A stretch of 64,000 bases of DNA from Planctomycetota bacterium (GCA_009691765.1 SIAO01000005.1:16001-80000), one strand, 5' to 3'; positions 42,706-52,237 are shown, numbered from the stretch's first letter. Notes: generated by a model from the letters alone, not told the origin. Numbers and translations: made by a program.

Positions 42706-42926
42706 GGGCTGGAACGGCGTCCGACTGTCCTCAGGTAGAAGCCGAAACCGACGCCGAGAACCACGAAAAAAAGCGCCGCGGTCAGGAGCAACGCGCCCCC
42801 TTGATCTTGGTAACGACGCCACAGCGTCTCGCCCAAGAATCCACAAAGCAAGATGAAACTGACGATGAGCACGCGATGGAACTTGATGAGTGTCACAGGC
42901 TTCGCACCTCCAGCGGCTTCGATCAT
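42699..42926 (-). CDS. small two-helix membrane protein
   Basis: A 75-residue hypothetical membrane protein: VLIVSFILLCGFLGETLWRR and ALLLTAALFFVVLGVGFGFY are two transmembrane helices joined by a short charged loop, with a basic tail (RTVGRRSSPR). I chose ATG 42926; the frame is open to 43001, but the extra residues are atypical and overlap the divergent SDR gene. No clear Shine-Dalgarno is seen. A perfect hairpin with a short T-run directly at its stop favours it being expressed. It lies between ppsA and the SDR/oxidase pair; the function is unknown. Confidence 0.6.
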   Translation of the reverse strand: MIEAAGGAKPVTLIKFHRVLIVSFILLCGFLGETLWRRYQDQGGALLLTAALFFVVLGVGFGFYLRTVGRRSSPR

Positions 42927-42979
42927 ACGCCGCTTGCAAGGGCTTCCAGAGCCGCCAGCGCTGAGGTAGACATCAACCC

Positions 42980-43711
42980 ATGAGGGAAAGCGGCACTCCA
43001 AGAACGGTCGTCATTGTCGGAGCCTCAAGTGGCATCGGCGCTGCACTCGCTTGCATCTACAACAACCACGGTGCACGTGTGGTGGCCTTAGCGCGGCGAC
43101 AGATGGAGCTTGCAAAGCTGCCGACGGGCATCGCCACCATCGAGCACGACGTGCGCGACAGCGCCGCAGTTGCAGCCCTCGTCGAACGTATTGAGCGCGA
43201 ACATGGCCCCATCGACACGCTGGTCTACGCCGCCGGTGCAATGCCACGCATCACGCCCGACACTTGGGACACGGAACGCGACAAAGAAGTCATCGACACC
43301 AATGTCACCGGCCTGATGGCGTGGATGAATGCGGTTGCGCCTCGTTTGCAACAACGCGGCAGCGGGCATCTCGCGGCCATTTCGTCCATCGCTGGCGATC
43401 GCGGACGTCGCGGCTTCCCCGCCTACTGCACCTCGAAGGCAGCGACGAACACCTACATGGAGAGCCTGCGCAATCGTCTCGCGCGTCACGGTGTGAAAGT
43501 GACCACGATCAAACCAGGTTTCGTGGATACCGCGATGACGAAAGGCCTGGAGAAACTGTTCTGGATGGCCAGTGCAGAAACCGCAGCCGCACAGATTCGC
43601 AAGGCCATCGACAGCGGCAAGCACACTCGTTATGTCCTGCGCCGGTGGGCCCTCGTCGGGTTGGTGATTCGTTGCATCCCCTCCTTCGTGTTCCGCCGCA
43701 TGGACATCTGA
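42980..43711 (+). CDS. short-chain dehydrogenase, DprE2-like by context
   Basis: A 243-residue SDR. The cofactor-binding loop is VVIVGASSGIGAALA, followed by ARRQMELAKL. The NAG-like motif is YAAGAMPR, and the active site is ISSIAGDRGRRGFPAYCTSKAA (Ser, Tyr, Lys). A C-terminal hydrophobic stretch (WALVGLVIRCIPSFVFRR) may sit on the membrane. Its stop overlaps the ATG of the FAD oxidoreductase by one base (TGATG). In mycobacteria the same pair, DprE2 (SDR) and DprE1 (FAD oxidase), epimerises decaprenyl-phospho-ribose; the fused-operon arrangement here suggests an analogous two-step oxidation/reduction of a polyprenyl- or nucleotide-linked sugar. The substrate is inference. Confidence 0.85.
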   Translation: MRESGTPRTVVIVGASSGIGAALACIYNNHGARVVALARRQMELAKLPTGIATIEHDVRDSAAVAALVERIEREHGPIDTLVYAAGAMPRITPDTWDTERDKEVIDTNVTGLMAWMNAVAPRLQQRGSGHLAAISSIAGDRGRRGFPAYCTSKAATNTYMESLRNRLARHGVKVTTIKPGFVDTAMTKGLEKLFWMASAETAAAQIRKAIDSGKHTRYVLRRWALVGLVIRCIPSFVFRRMDI

Positions 43712-45126
43712 TGGCCACAAACTGGCCAGCCCCAACAACCGTCACGGGCTACGGTTTCGCGCAGAAGGCGCATGTGCCTGTCGTGGCGCCAGACACAGTG
43801 GATGCTCTCGCACACACCATCGAACAAGCGCGCCAGAGCGGAACCAGCATTGGCCTGCGCGGCGCGGGCCGCAGCTATGGCGACGCGGCGTTGAACTCGC
43901 GCGGCATCATCGTGGACTTGCGTCGACTGAACCGCATTCGTTCCGCCGATTGGTCCACGGGAGTACTGCGCGTCGAACCCGGTGTGACCATCGAGCAACT
44001 CTGGCGCGAAGGTTTGGTCCATGGTTTCTGGCCCGCTGTTGTGCCCGGCACGATGTTCCCCACCATCGGCGGTTGCGTTGCCATGAACGTGCACGGCAAG
44101 AACAACTTCAAAGTTGGAACCGTAGGCGATGCCACGGAATCGTTCGAGTTACTGTGCGCCAGTGGCGAGCGGCTGAATTGCTCACGCACGCAGAATGCAG
44201 ATGTGTTCCGCGCCGCCATCGGTGGCTTCGGAATGTTGGGCGTGTTCACCGAACTCACACTCAAACTCAAACGTGTTGCTACCGGCGACTTGATGGTCAC
44301 GCCGCTCGCGACAGCAAACATCGCTGACATGGTTTCTTTGCTCGCGAAGCGCGCAGCAGACAGCGATTACATGGTGGGCTGGGTGGACATGCTCGGCTCC
44401 GGTGCAGGTTTGGTGCACGTAGCTAACTACTGCACCACAGAAACTGGCGCGCCGGGTTCGAGTTTGCACGCGGCGCATCAAGACCTTCCTTCACGCCTGT
44501 TCGGATTGGTGCCCAAGCGCTGGATGTGGCCGGGGCTTTGGTGCGCACTCACCAAGCCGGGCATGCGCGCTGTGAACAGCATGAAACTCTGGAGTGGCGC
44601 CCGCCATGCGCGCGCGGGGAGCCAACGTCAAAGCCTCGTGGGTTTCTCATTTCTACTGGACTACGTGCCGCACTGGCGCAACGCCTATTTGCCTGGTGGC
44701 TTCTTGCAGTATCAGAGCTTTGTGCCACGCGCCGCTGCCGCCAGTGTGTTTGAAGAACAGCGCCTGATGGCGAAACGCGAAGGCATCCAGCCCTACCTTG
44801 GAGTGATGAAATTGCATCGCCCCGATGAGTTCTTGCTGACGCATGCTGTTGACGGCTACTCGCTCGCTTTGGATTTCCCGATTGCGGCGCGGCGCACGCA
44901 GCGGATGCAACGGCTCACGACACGCATGAACGACTGCGTGCTGGGCGCGGGTGGACGTTTCTATCCTGCGAAGGACTCGGTGATGGATGCGAGCGTGCTT
45001 GCGCGCTACGTACCACCGCAGAATTTGCAGCAGTTCCTCAGCCTCAAACAGCGCCTCGATCCGCAGCGTTTGTTTTGCACGGATTTCTCGCAACGCGCCT
45101 TAGAACCCCTGTTCCGCACGCACTGA
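43711..45126 (+). CDS. FAD-binding oxidoreductase, DprE1-like
   Basis: A 471-residue vanillyl-alcohol-oxidase-type flavoprotein. The FAD domain (about 15-190) has GLRGAGRSYGDAALN, VEPGVTIEQLW, PGTMFPTIGGCVAMNVHGKN and IGGFGMLGVFTELTLKL. The C-terminal cap has FLQYQSFVP, LGVMKLHRP, SLALDFPIA and FYPAKDSVMDA, which follows mycobacterial DprE1 closely in order and wording. At the place of the M. tuberculosis benzothiazinone-target Cys387 (NICVDFP there) this protein has Ala (SLALDFP). It is translated after the SDR with a one-base overlap. The likely role is oxidation of a sugar 2-OH to a keto intermediate for the SDR to reduce; the acceptor lipid is unknown. Confidence 0.9.
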   Translation: MATNWPAPTTVTGYGFAQKAHVPVVAPDTVDALAHTIEQARQSGTSIGLRGAGRSYGDAALNSRGIIVDLRRLNRIRSADWSTGVLRVEPGVTIEQLWREGLVHGFWPAVVPGTMFPTIGGCVAMNVHGKNNFKVGTVGDATESFELLCASGERLNCSRTQNADVFRAAIGGFGMLGVFTELTLKLKRVATGDLMVTPLATANIADMVSLLAKRAADSDYMVGWVDMLGSGAGLVHVANYCTTETGAPGSSLHAAHQDLPSRLFGLVPKRWMWPGLWCALTKPGMRAVNSMKLWSGARHARAGSQRQSLVGFSFLLDYVPHWRNAYLPGGFLQYQSFVPRAAAASVFEEQRLMAKREGIQPYLGVMKLHRPDEFLLTHAVDGYSLALDFPIAARRTQRMQRLTTRMNDCVLGAGGRFYPAKDSVMDASVLARYVPPQNLQQFLSLKQRLDPQRLFCTDFSQRALEPLFRTH

Positions 45127-45211
45127 AGCAAGCTATGGTCGCCCCACAGAGGCGGCTATGCTGCACGCGCTTGAGCAGCGCAACTCGCGCAGCTCTTGCA
45201 GGAGCAGCACC

Positions 45212-45631
45212 ATGTACGACCCTCGCATTGTTGAACCCATGCGCACCGAAGCTCGCGGCTTTGGTTGCACCGAACTCTTGAGCGCAGAAGACGTGCACGC
45301 CGCACTCAAACAGCCCACGGGCACGGCGCTGGTTTTTGTGAACTCGGTCTGTGGCTGTGCCGCTGGTGGCGCGCGCCCGGGCTTGAAACTCGCACTGCAA
45401 CACGCCACCAAACCCAACAACGTGTACACCGTGTTTGCTGGTCAGTACAAGGAAGCCACCGCTGCCGCACGCGAGTACTTCCAGCCGTATCAGCCCAGCT
45501 CGCCGCAAATCGGTCTGCTGAAAGACGGACGCCTCGTGCACATGTTGCAACGTCATGACATTGAAGGGCGCTCCCCCGAAATGATTGCCGCGACGCTCAC
45601 CGCCGCCTTCGACACCCACTGCGCGAAGTGA
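45212..45631 (+). CDS. bacilliredoxin (BrxA/BrxB family)
   Basis: A 139-residue thioredoxin-fold protein of the YphP/YqiW (BrxA/BrxB) family, which removes bacillithiol or other low-molecular thiols from protein cysteines. MYDPRIVEPMRTEARGFG is the family N-terminus. NSVCGCAAGGARPG holds the CGC active site, and QPSSPQIGLLKDGRLVHML with the IEGRSPEMIA ending matches well. I chose ATG 45212 (AGGAG 8 nt upstream) over 45158. Its stop overlaps the pepN start by one base. It implies bacillithiol-type redox chemistry, though no bsh genes are in the window. Confidence 0.93.
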   Translation: MYDPRIVEPMRTEARGFGCTELLSAEDVHAALKQPTGTALVFVNSVCGCAAGGARPGLKLALQHATKPNNVYTVFAGQYKEATAAAREYFQPYQPSSPQIGLLKDGRLVHMLQRHDIEGRSPEMIAATLTAAFDTHCAK

Positions 45632-48150
45632 TGCACGAAACTTGTGCTCACACTCCAAGACGCGACGCACTTCTGGTCGCGGAGGCGCTCGAACGCGCCA
45701 GCCGCGTCAGCGCTGTGCGCTACGAATTGGAATTCACGCTTCATGCGGAGCGCGACGACTTCGACGGCCGCGCCGTGGTGCGCTTTGATCTCAGCGGCGC
45801 AGGCGATGTCTTCATCGATGCACGACTCGGCACGCTGCACGAGCTGACGTTGAACACAACGGTGCTCCCGGCAGTCTGCGACGGGTTTCGCATCACGTTG
45901 CCGGCCGAGCTGCTTCTCGCCAAGAATGAAGTGCATTTGCGCTGGACTTCGCCGCACGAGCACACCGGTGTCGGGTTTCATCGTTTCAAAGACCCTGAAG
46001 ATGGCGCGACTTACGCCTACACAGATTTCGAGCCCTTCAGTGCGCATCGGCTTTTCCCATGCTTCGATCAGCCCGACATCAAGGCTGTGTACGCCGTGGA
46101 AGCGGTGGCACCGGCAGCATGGACTGTCATCGCCAACGGACGCACGCTGGAAACCAGTGACGTGCTTGGCGGCCTGAAGCGTCATCGCTTCGCCGAACTG
46201 CCTCCGTTCAGCACGTACCTCGTGGCGCTTTGCGCAGGCCCATGGCACACACAGCGCGCAGAACACGCGGGCATCGAACTCGGCGTGCATTGCCGCGCCA
46301 GCCTCGCGCGTTTCCTCGACGCCGACGAGATCTTCGCTGTGACGCGCCAGGGCTTCGATTTCTACACCAACGAATTCGCGCAGGGCTATCCCTTCGGCAA
46401 GTACGACCAAATCTTCGTGCCGGAATTCAACTCCGGAGCGATGGAGAATGTCGGCGCGGTCACTTTCAACGAATGCATGGTGTTCCGCGATCCGCCGACA
46501 GAAGCGCAACGCCTCTCGCGCGCCGAAGTGATCCTGCACGAGCTGGCCCACATGTGGTTTGGCAACCTCGTCACCATGCGTTGGTGGGAGGACCTCTGGC
46601 TCAACGAGAGTTTCGCGACCTACATTTCCTTCTTGGCGCTGGACGAAGCCACGCGCTTCAAGGCTTGCTGGCGGGCGTTCCTCTCGGGCATCAAAGGTTG
46701 GGCGCTGGGCGAAGATCAAAAGCCGAGCACGCACCCCATCGCGTGCAGCGTTGAAGACACCGAACAGACTTTCCTGAACTTCGACGGCATCACCTACGGC
46801 AAGGGCGCGTCGGTGCTGAAACAGTTGCGCGCTTGGCTGGGTGCGGAGGGCTTCCGCGAAGGGCTGCGCCTGCATTTCCGTCGCCATGCGCTCGGCAATG
46901 CCAGCCTCGCCGACTTTCTTGCCGCGCTGTCCGACGCGAGCGGACGCGACTTGAGCGCGTGGTCCAAACTGTGGCTGGAAACCAGCGGCGTGAACACACT
47001 CGGTGTTTCCTCCGACGGCACGCTGCACCAAAGCGTCGGCAACGGCAGCGGCGTGCTGCGTCCGCATCTGTTGCGCATCGCACGCTGGGCGCCACAAGCT
47101 GACGGCACTTTGCGTCGCACACATCTTGAAGAAGTACGCATTGATGGAGCCAGCGCCTCGCTGCCCGCTGCGTTCCGCCCTGAACGCGGCACCTTGATCT
47201 GGGCCAACGCCGACGATTTGGCCTTTGCCCGCATAGCGTTGGACGCCGAATCTCTGCAAACGGTCGCCGAACATTTGGGTTCCGTGGAGTGCGCGCTCAC
47301 ACGCATGGGCTTGCATGTGAGTCTCTTCGACATGCTGCGCGATGCGCAACTCAGCCCGCAACGCTGGGTGGAAATCACGCTGCGTGCACTCACGCACGAA
47401 AGCGACGGAGAGATTCTCGAAGCTGGGCTGCGCCGTGTGGCGTCAGTGCTCAGTCGCTACGTCAGCGATGCCAAACGCGCTGGGACTGTGCGCCATGCGT
47501 TTGCCACGGCGCAATCCGTGCTCGACACCACGTTGCCCGGCAGCGATCTGCGCTTGCACTGGTCCCGCGGCATCATCGGCTTGGTCGGCACGCGCGAAGA
47601 CGCTGCGAAGTTGAAAACATGGCTGGACGACGCTCCAGCAAGCATCAACGTGGATCAAGGCATGCGTTGGCGCATCCTCGCCCGCGCTGCGGCCTTCGAC
47701 CTACCCGGCACCGTCGAACGCATAGCGCAGGAGCGAAAGCGTGATCCGTCTGACCGCGGCGCAAAAATGAGTTTTGCGTGCGAAGCAGCGTTCGGAGATT
47801 CCTCGAACAAGCAAGCGGTCTTCGAGCGCTTCGTGCAAGCCACGGAATCGCACGACCTACTCAAGTCCGCGATGCCATTGTTTTTCTGGGCGCATCAACG
47901 GACACAATTGGCACCGCTGGCGCGCCGCTGGCTCGATGTCCTGCCCGCTCTCAGCAAGAGCGCAGACTTCGAGTACCTCTCGCGTGGATTCGCGCGCTCA
48001 CTGGCACCGCACTGCGTGTGCGATGACGCATTGCTCCAAGCAGGCCAAGAGTTGTTGCAATCCCTCAGCGCAGACCAAGCGCCGTTGCGGCGCATACTGC
48101 TCGAAGAGTTGGATGAAATGCAACGCACCCTGCGCCTGCGCGCGCTGTGA
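45631..48150 (+). CDS. pepN: aminopeptidase N (M1 family)
   Basis: An 839-residue M1 zinc aminopeptidase, presumably cytoplasmic (no signal peptide). The substrate-recognition motif NSGAMENVG is at about residues 267-275. The zinc site HELAHMWFG (about 303-311), followed by WLNESFATY about 18 residues later, supplies the two His and the Glu. The catalytic Tyr region is FDGITYGKGASVLKQL. The C-terminal half is the helical ERAP1-like domain, ending ILLEELDEMQRTLRLR. Start at ATG 45631 (TGATG overlap with the bacilliredoxin stop); a GTG three bases earlier is possible. Convergent with gltA, 8 nt apart. A general role in peptide turnover is expected. Confidence 0.94.
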   Translation: MHETCAHTPRRDALLVAEALERASRVSAVRYELEFTLHAERDDFDGRAVVRFDLSGAGDVFIDARLGTLHELTLNTTVLPAVCDGFRITLPAELLLAKNEVHLRWTSPHEHTGVGFHRFKDPEDGATYAYTDFEPFSAHRLFPCFDQPDIKAVYAVEAVAPAAWTVIANGRTLETSDVLGGLKRHRFAELPPFSTYLVALCAGPWHTQRAEHAGIELGVHCRASLARFLDADEIFAVTRQGFDFYTNEFAQGYPFGKYDQIFVPEFNSGAMENVGAVTFNECMVFRDPPTEAQRLSRAEVILHELAHMWFGNLVTMRWWEDLWLNESFATYISFLALDEATRFKACWRAFLSGIKGWALGEDQKPSTHPIACSVEDTEQTFLNFDGITYGKGASVLKQLRAWLGAEGFREGLRLHFRRHALGNASLADFLAALSDASGRDLSAWSKLWLETSGVNTLGVSSDGTLHQSVGNGSGVLRPHLLRIARWAPQADGTLRRTHLEEVRIDGASASLPAAFRPERGTLIWANADDLAFARIALDAESLQTVAEHLGSVECALTRMGLHVSLFDMLRDAQLSPQRWVEITLRALTHESDGEILEAGLRRVASVLSRYVSDAKRAGTVRHAFATAQSVLDTTLPGSDLRLHWSRGIIGLVGTREDAAKLKTWLDDAPASINVDQGMRWRILARAAAFDLPGTVERIAQERKRDPSDRGAKMSFACEAAFGDSSNKQAVFERFVQATESHDLLKSAMPLFFWAHQRTQLAPLARRWLDVLPALSKSADFEYLSRGFARSLAPHCVCDDALLQAGQELLQSLSADQAPLRRILLEELDEMQRTLRLRAL

Positions 48151-48158
48151 CTTCTTGC

Positions 48159-49445
48159 TCAGCGCTCTGAGAGCGCCACATAGTCGCGCTTCTGAGCACC
48201 GGTGTAGATCTGGCGCGGACGGCCGATGCGTGCTTCGCGATCGGCATGCATCTCCTTCCAGTGTGCGATCCAACCCGGCAAGCGTCCGAGAGCGAACAGC
48301 GCCGTGAACATGTTCACAGGGATACCGATCGCCTTGTAGATGATGCCTGAGTAGAAATCGACATTGGGATAGAGCTTGCGGCTGACGAAGTATTCGTCGG
48401 ACAGCGCGCGCTCTTCGAGTTTGAGAGCGATCTCCAAGAGCTTCGAGCGCACGCCAAGGCGTTCCAGCACTTCGCGTGACGTGGCCTTCAGAATCACAGC
48501 GCGTGGATCGTAATTCTTGTAGACGCGATGGCCGAAGCCCATCAACTTCGTGGTGTCGTTGCGGTCCTTCGCACGGTCAAGGAAGCGCTCGGCGCTGCCT
48601 TCTTCGCGTTCGATGCGCTCGAGCATTTCGATGACTTCTTGGTTGGCGCCGCCGTGCAGCGGGCCCCAAAGTGCCGAGATTCCCGCCGAAATCGCGGCGT
48701 ACAGCGGCGGTTGCGACGACCCGACCAAACGCACCGTGCTGGTCGAGCAGTTCTGCTCATGATCGGCGTGCAAGATGAGCAAGCGATCGAGCGCTCGCGC
48801 GACGACGGGATCCACGATGTAGGGCTCGCAGGGCGTGCCGAACATCATTTTCAAGAAATTGGAGCAGTAATCGAGACTGTTGTCGGGATAGATGAAAGGC
48901 TGACCGATGCTGTGTTTGTGCGCGCCTGCCGCGATGGTGGGCAGCTTGGCCATGAGCCGCAAGATCGCGGCCTGCACCTTCACAGGATCCGAGTTGTCTT
49001 GCAGTGCGGGGTAGAAAGTGGAGAGCGCGCCGACCACAGCCGCGCACACCGCCATCGGATGTGCGTCCTTCGGCAGCGAGCGGTACAGCCACTTCATGTC
49101 CTCGTGGATCATGGTGTGGCGCGTGATCTCGTCAGTGAAGCTGCTGAGCTCTTCGCGGCGTGGAAGTTCGCCGTTGAGCAACAACAACGCGACTTCAAGA
49201 AAGGTGCTCTTCTCGGCGAGCTGCTCTATTGGGTAGCCGCGATAGCGCAGGATGCCCTTCTCGCCATCGATGAAAGTGACGGCCGACAGACACGCGCCCG
49301 TATTGCCGTAGCCTGGGTCGTACGTGATGAGATTCGTCTTGGCGCGTAACTGACGGATGTCGAGAGCCGTCTCGTTCTCCGACCCCACAATGAGGGGCAC
49401 CTCGAAACTCTTGTCGCCGTATTGGATTTTCGCCGTCTGACTCAT
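48159..49445 (-). CDS. gltA: citrate synthase (type II)
   Basis: A 428-residue citrate synthase, the entry enzyme of the TCA cycle. Motifs: NLITYDPGYGNTGACLSAVT, GILRYRGYPIEQLAEKSTFL, LILHADHEQNCSTSTVRLVG (catalytic His), ALWGPLHGGANQEVIEML (second His), GFGHRVYKNYDPRA (third His) and YPNVDFYSGI (catalytic Asp). It has the NADH-sensitive-type N-terminal extension (KIQYGDKSFEVPLIVGSE). I chose ATG 49445 with GAGGG about 5 nt upstream; the frame is open to 49577 without a better site. Separate from the upstream OYE gene by a 109-bp gap. Confidence 0.95.
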   Translation of the reverse strand: MSQTAKIQYGDKSFEVPLIVGSENETALDIRQLRAKTNLITYDPGYGNTGACLSAVTFIDGEKGILRYRGYPIEQLAEKSTFLEVALLLLNGELPRREELSSFTDEITRHTMIHEDMKWLYRSLPKDAHPMAVCAAVVGALSTFYPALQDNSDPVKVQAAILRLMAKLPTIAAGAHKHSIGQPFIYPDNSLDYCSNFLKMMFGTPCEPYIVDPVVARALDRLLILHADHEQNCSTSTVRLVGSSQPPLYAAISAGISALWGPLHGGANQEVIEMLERIEREEGSAERFLDRAKDRNDTTKLMGFGHRVYKNYDPRAVILKATSREVLERLGVRSKLLEIALKLEERALSDEYFVSRKLYPNVDFYSGIIYKAIGIPVNMFTALFALGRLPGWIAHWKEMHADREARIGRPRQIYTGAQKRDYVALSER

Positions 49446-49554
49446 CGCGCCCTCGCTCTTCAACGCTGCAAGCAAAACCATCAAACTCTCCCCGTGAGAT
49501 GGCGGCAAACTGTAGCACTCACAAACCTGCGCAAGCTCACGGCTGCGCCGTGCT

Positions 49555-51009
49555 TCAGACCGTCCACGCGGGAGCAATCAATGTTCGGCCATCGGGGCTG
49601 ATCTGGGTTGCAGAATCCTCCGGTGCATGACGGTCCCACAACTTGCATGTGACCATCTTGTGGCGTTGATCCAGCCCTTCGCAGTAGTTGGTGTACGTGC
49701 AGCGGCGGACTTCGTTTCCCCTTCCGAGGCGGAGCTTCAGCCACCAATCAGGGTCTGCAAGACTTTGGCGTGCAGCGGCCACGAGGTCGGCCTCGCCACG
49801 CTCGAGAATGCCCTCCATCTGTCCAAAAGCGCACAAGCCACCTGCTCCCACAACCGGAGTTGCGTATCCAGCTTGACGCACAGCAAGACGCACGGCCGCG
49901 GCAAGGGGCACGTTGCGAGAGAACGGCCCGCCTTCGATGCGCGTTGTGGGCATGCACTCGTGACCGCTCTGTCCGGTGTACGGATATACGCTTTCGCCAA
50001 CACGAGGTTGACGTGCATCATCGAACTTACCGCCCTTGCTGATGGAGATGAAGTCGAGCCCCGCCTGCGCGAGCTTGACCGCGATGTTGCAGGCATCGTC
50101 GATGCGATTCCCCCCAACGATGACTTCGTCGCCAAGGAAACGCGCTCCGACGGTCCAGTCGTCCCCTACTGCACGGCGCACCGCAGCGAACACTTCAAGC
50201 GGCAAACGCACGCGCCCCTCAAGACTGCCGCCATAACCATCAGCGCGGTTGTTCATGCGCGAAAGGAACGATGCAAGTGTGTAGGCGTGGGCGTAGTGCA
50301 GCTCGACGCCATCGAAGCCGGCCGTGCGCGCACGCACTGCCGCAGCAGCGAAGGCTGGCGGCAACACTTGCGGCAAAGCGGCAATGTGGTCCAAGTGCGT
50401 GTCGCTGACGCGTTCGCGTGCACCGAAGCGCAGGTCTTCAAGCTCGCGCGGGTGAAGGACGACGGCTTCTTCGTCTTCAGAGAGCGCGATGCAGGCCTCG
50501 CGGAACGCTGTATCTTCGGCGGGCACGCACTGGCCAAGCGTGGCGAGTGCTGCGCGATGCTCCGTCGTCGGTTGGAAGAAACGGCGAAACCACACACTGC
50601 GCTCGGGCCGCCGACGAACCGCGAGGAAGTCGATGATCTGCACCAGCAAGCGGGTTTCACCACCACTGGCGCGACGCACCGTTTCCACCAATGTGTGCAA
50701 GCCAGGAATGAACGCGTCGTCGTGGAGTCGCAACAATGGCCCGCTGCGCACCGCGCGAACTCCGGTGGCTTCAATCACCAGCACGGCTGGTCGTCCGCGC
50801 GCGAGGCGCTCGTACCACGCCAACACTTCTGGTGTGACATGGCCTTCTTCCGAAGCGCGCCACGGCACCATGGCCGGAACCCAAGTGCGTCCAAGCAACT
50901 GCAAGCCGCTACGCAAACGCAAAGGTGAAAAGAGCAAACTGCGCGCTGCGACTTCGGCGCTAGGCCACTCGCCCGGCGGATGAGCGGCGCGCGGTTTGGG
51001 CGCATTCAC
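49555..51009 (-). CDS. NADH:flavin oxidoreductase, Old Yellow Enzyme family
   Basis: A 484-residue FMN-dependent TIM-barrel oxidoreductase. FDGVELHYAHAYTLASFLSR and NNRADGYGGSLEGRVRLPLE form the OYE signature. Before it, LRSGLQLLGRTWVPAMVPWRASEEG is the N-terminal FMN strand. After it, VVGAGGLCAFGQMEGILERG contributes FMN phosphate contacts. The C-terminal end has several Cys (RCTYTNYCEGL, VTCKLWDR), reminiscent of the iron-sulfur site of the 2,4-dienoyl-CoA reductase subgroup, but shortened and without the second FAD domain. Possible substrates are enoates or dienoyl-CoA. It lies directly upstream of gltA and 28 bp after the acyl-CoA dehydrogenase gene, so lipid or acyl-CoA oxidation is a reasonable setting. 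Confidence 0.85.
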   Translation of the reverse strand: MNAPKPRAAHPPGEWPSAEVAARSLLFSPLRLRSGLQLLGRTWVPAMVPWRASEEGHVTPEVLAWYERLARGRPAVLVIEATGVRAVRSGPLLRLHDDAFIPGLHTLVETVRRASGGETRLLVQIIDFLAVRRRPERSVWFRRFFQPTTEHRAALATLGQCVPAEDTAFREACIALSEDEEAVVLHPRELEDLRFGARERVSDTHLDHIAALPQVLPPAFAAAAVRARTAGFDGVELHYAHAYTLASFLSRMNNRADGYGGSLEGRVRLPLEVFAAVRRAVGDDWTVGARFLGDEVIVGGNRIDDACNIAVKLAQAGLDFISISKGGKFDDARQPRVGESVYPYTGQSGHECMPTTRIEGGPFSRNVPLAAAVRLAVRQAGYATPVVGAGGLCAFGQMEGILERGEADLVAAARQSLADPDWWLKLRLGRGNEVRRCTYTNYCEGLDQRHKMVTCKLWDRHAPEDSATQISPDGRTLIAPAWTV

Positions 51010-51037
51010 AGCAGCACGCTCCGCGGGCCGTGCTTCA

Positions 51038-52237
51038 TCACTGCAACATCGCGCGGATGTCCGGCATCAGAGACTGAGCAATCTGGGTGCGCAGTGCCCT
51101 GTTGCTGCCTTCGCCCACGCGCGTGACGAAGAGGTCTTCGTGGTGGCGCATCAAACCAAACTCATCCAAGCACGCTACGCCGCCACAGATTTCCATGGCA
51201 TCGAGCATGAGCTCTGAAGCGCGTTGCGAAATGCTGATCTTGACCTTGGCCGCTTGCTCGCGATCGAGGCGGTTCTCGTCGTACAAACGCACGAGATGCA
51301 ACAACCATGTGAGCGATTGTTCCAAGGCAATGTCGAGATCGACCACCACATCTTGCACGCGCTGGAAACGACCGATGGGTTTGCCGTCAAACTGTTCGCG
51401 CTCTTGGGCGTAGGCACGCACGCGATCCAGCGCGAAGGCCGTGCTGCCCACAGCAAGCGAGGCCACGAAAAGCCGTCCACCGTTCAGCGTCATAGCCATG
51501 ACCTTGAAGCCCTCATTCACCGCGCCGAGCACCGCGGAATCATCCACGCGCACGGAGTCAAACGCGATTGAACCGGTGGAGCTAAGGCGCCACACGACTT
51601 TGCCGCCCATTTCGTTGTAGGACACGCCAGGCGCGTCTATAGGCACGATGAAACACGTGGAGCGATGCCCGCGACGGCCCGCGGGATCGGTGAGTGCATG
51701 CACCACCACATGGCTGGCCCAACGCGCGTTGGTGCTCCAACACTTCTCGCCGCGCAACACCCAGTGCGAACCGTCGCGCACCGCGGTCACTTCCGGATTC
51801 GCCGCGTCACTGCCGCGCCCAGGCTCTGACAGCCCAAACACAAACATGCGCCGACCATTGGCGAGATCGGGCAAGTGTTCGCGTTTCTGCGCTTCGTTCC
51901 CGAACAACATCAAGGGCTTGCTGCCAAGTGATGTGGCGGCGCCAGGCGTGATGGCCACGGACTGGCTCCAATAGGACAGCGCGAGGCCCATCAACACCAG
52001 TTCCAACTGCCCGCCACCTTGACCATCGTATTCAGTGCCGATGGGCAGCCCGAAAAGCCCGAGCTCACCCATCTCCTTGATGAGGTCTTGAGGCACAAGC
52101 TCGTGCGCTCGCTCAAGGCCAAGAATGCGCGGCGCAATGCGGCGCTCTGCAAAATCAGCAACCTGCTCGTAAAAAGCGAAGCGGTCGTCGTCGATGAGGT
52201 CTTTCAAATACTTATCGATCTGTCGGGGCATGGCCAT
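51038..52237 (-). CDS. acyl-CoA dehydrogenase
   Basis: A 399-residue flavoprotein of the acyl-CoA dehydrogenase family (alpha-beta to trans-2-enoyl-CoA). Sequence pointers: FGLPIGTEYDGQGGGQLELV, MFVFGLSEPGRGSDAAN (FAD/substrate loop), WVLRGEKCWSTNARWASHVVVHA, FIVPIDAPGV, VMAMTLNGGRLFVASLAVG, REQFDGKPIGRFQRVQDVVVD, ELMLDAMEICGGVACLDEFG (with the catalytic-base region) and FVTRVGEGSNRALRTQIAQS at the C-terminus. I chose ATG 52237 (ATG 52231 also possible). It precedes the OYE gene on the same strand, so the pair may function in fatty-acid or branched-acid oxidation. Confidence 0.9.
   Translation of the reverse strand: MAMPRQIDKYLKDLIDDDRFAFYEQVADFAERRIAPRILGLERAHELVPQDLIKEMGELGLFGLPIGTEYDGQGGGQLELVLMGLALSYWSQSVAITPGAATSLGSKPLMLFGNEAQKREHLPDLANGRRMFVFGLSEPGRGSDAANPEVTAVRDGSHWVLRGEKCWSTNARWASHVVVHALTDPAGRRGHRSTCFIVPIDAPGVSYNEMGGKVVWRLSSTGSIAFDSVRVDDSAVLGAVNEGFKVMAMTLNGGRLFVASLAVGSTAFALDRVRAYAQEREQFDGKPIGRFQRVQDVVVDLDIALEQSLTWLLHLVRLYDENRLDREQAAKVKISISQRASELMLDAMEICGGVACLDEFGLMRHHEDLFVTRVGEGSNRALRTQIAQSLMPDIRAMLQ

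Noticed and set aside
45553..47397. 614-codon open frame on the minus strand
   Set aside because: Antisense to pepN, which has intact GAMEN and HExxH motifs; no recognisable domain in the antisense product.
49627..50928. 433-codon plus-strand frame
   Set aside because: Antisense to the Old Yellow Enzyme gene; no domain recognised.
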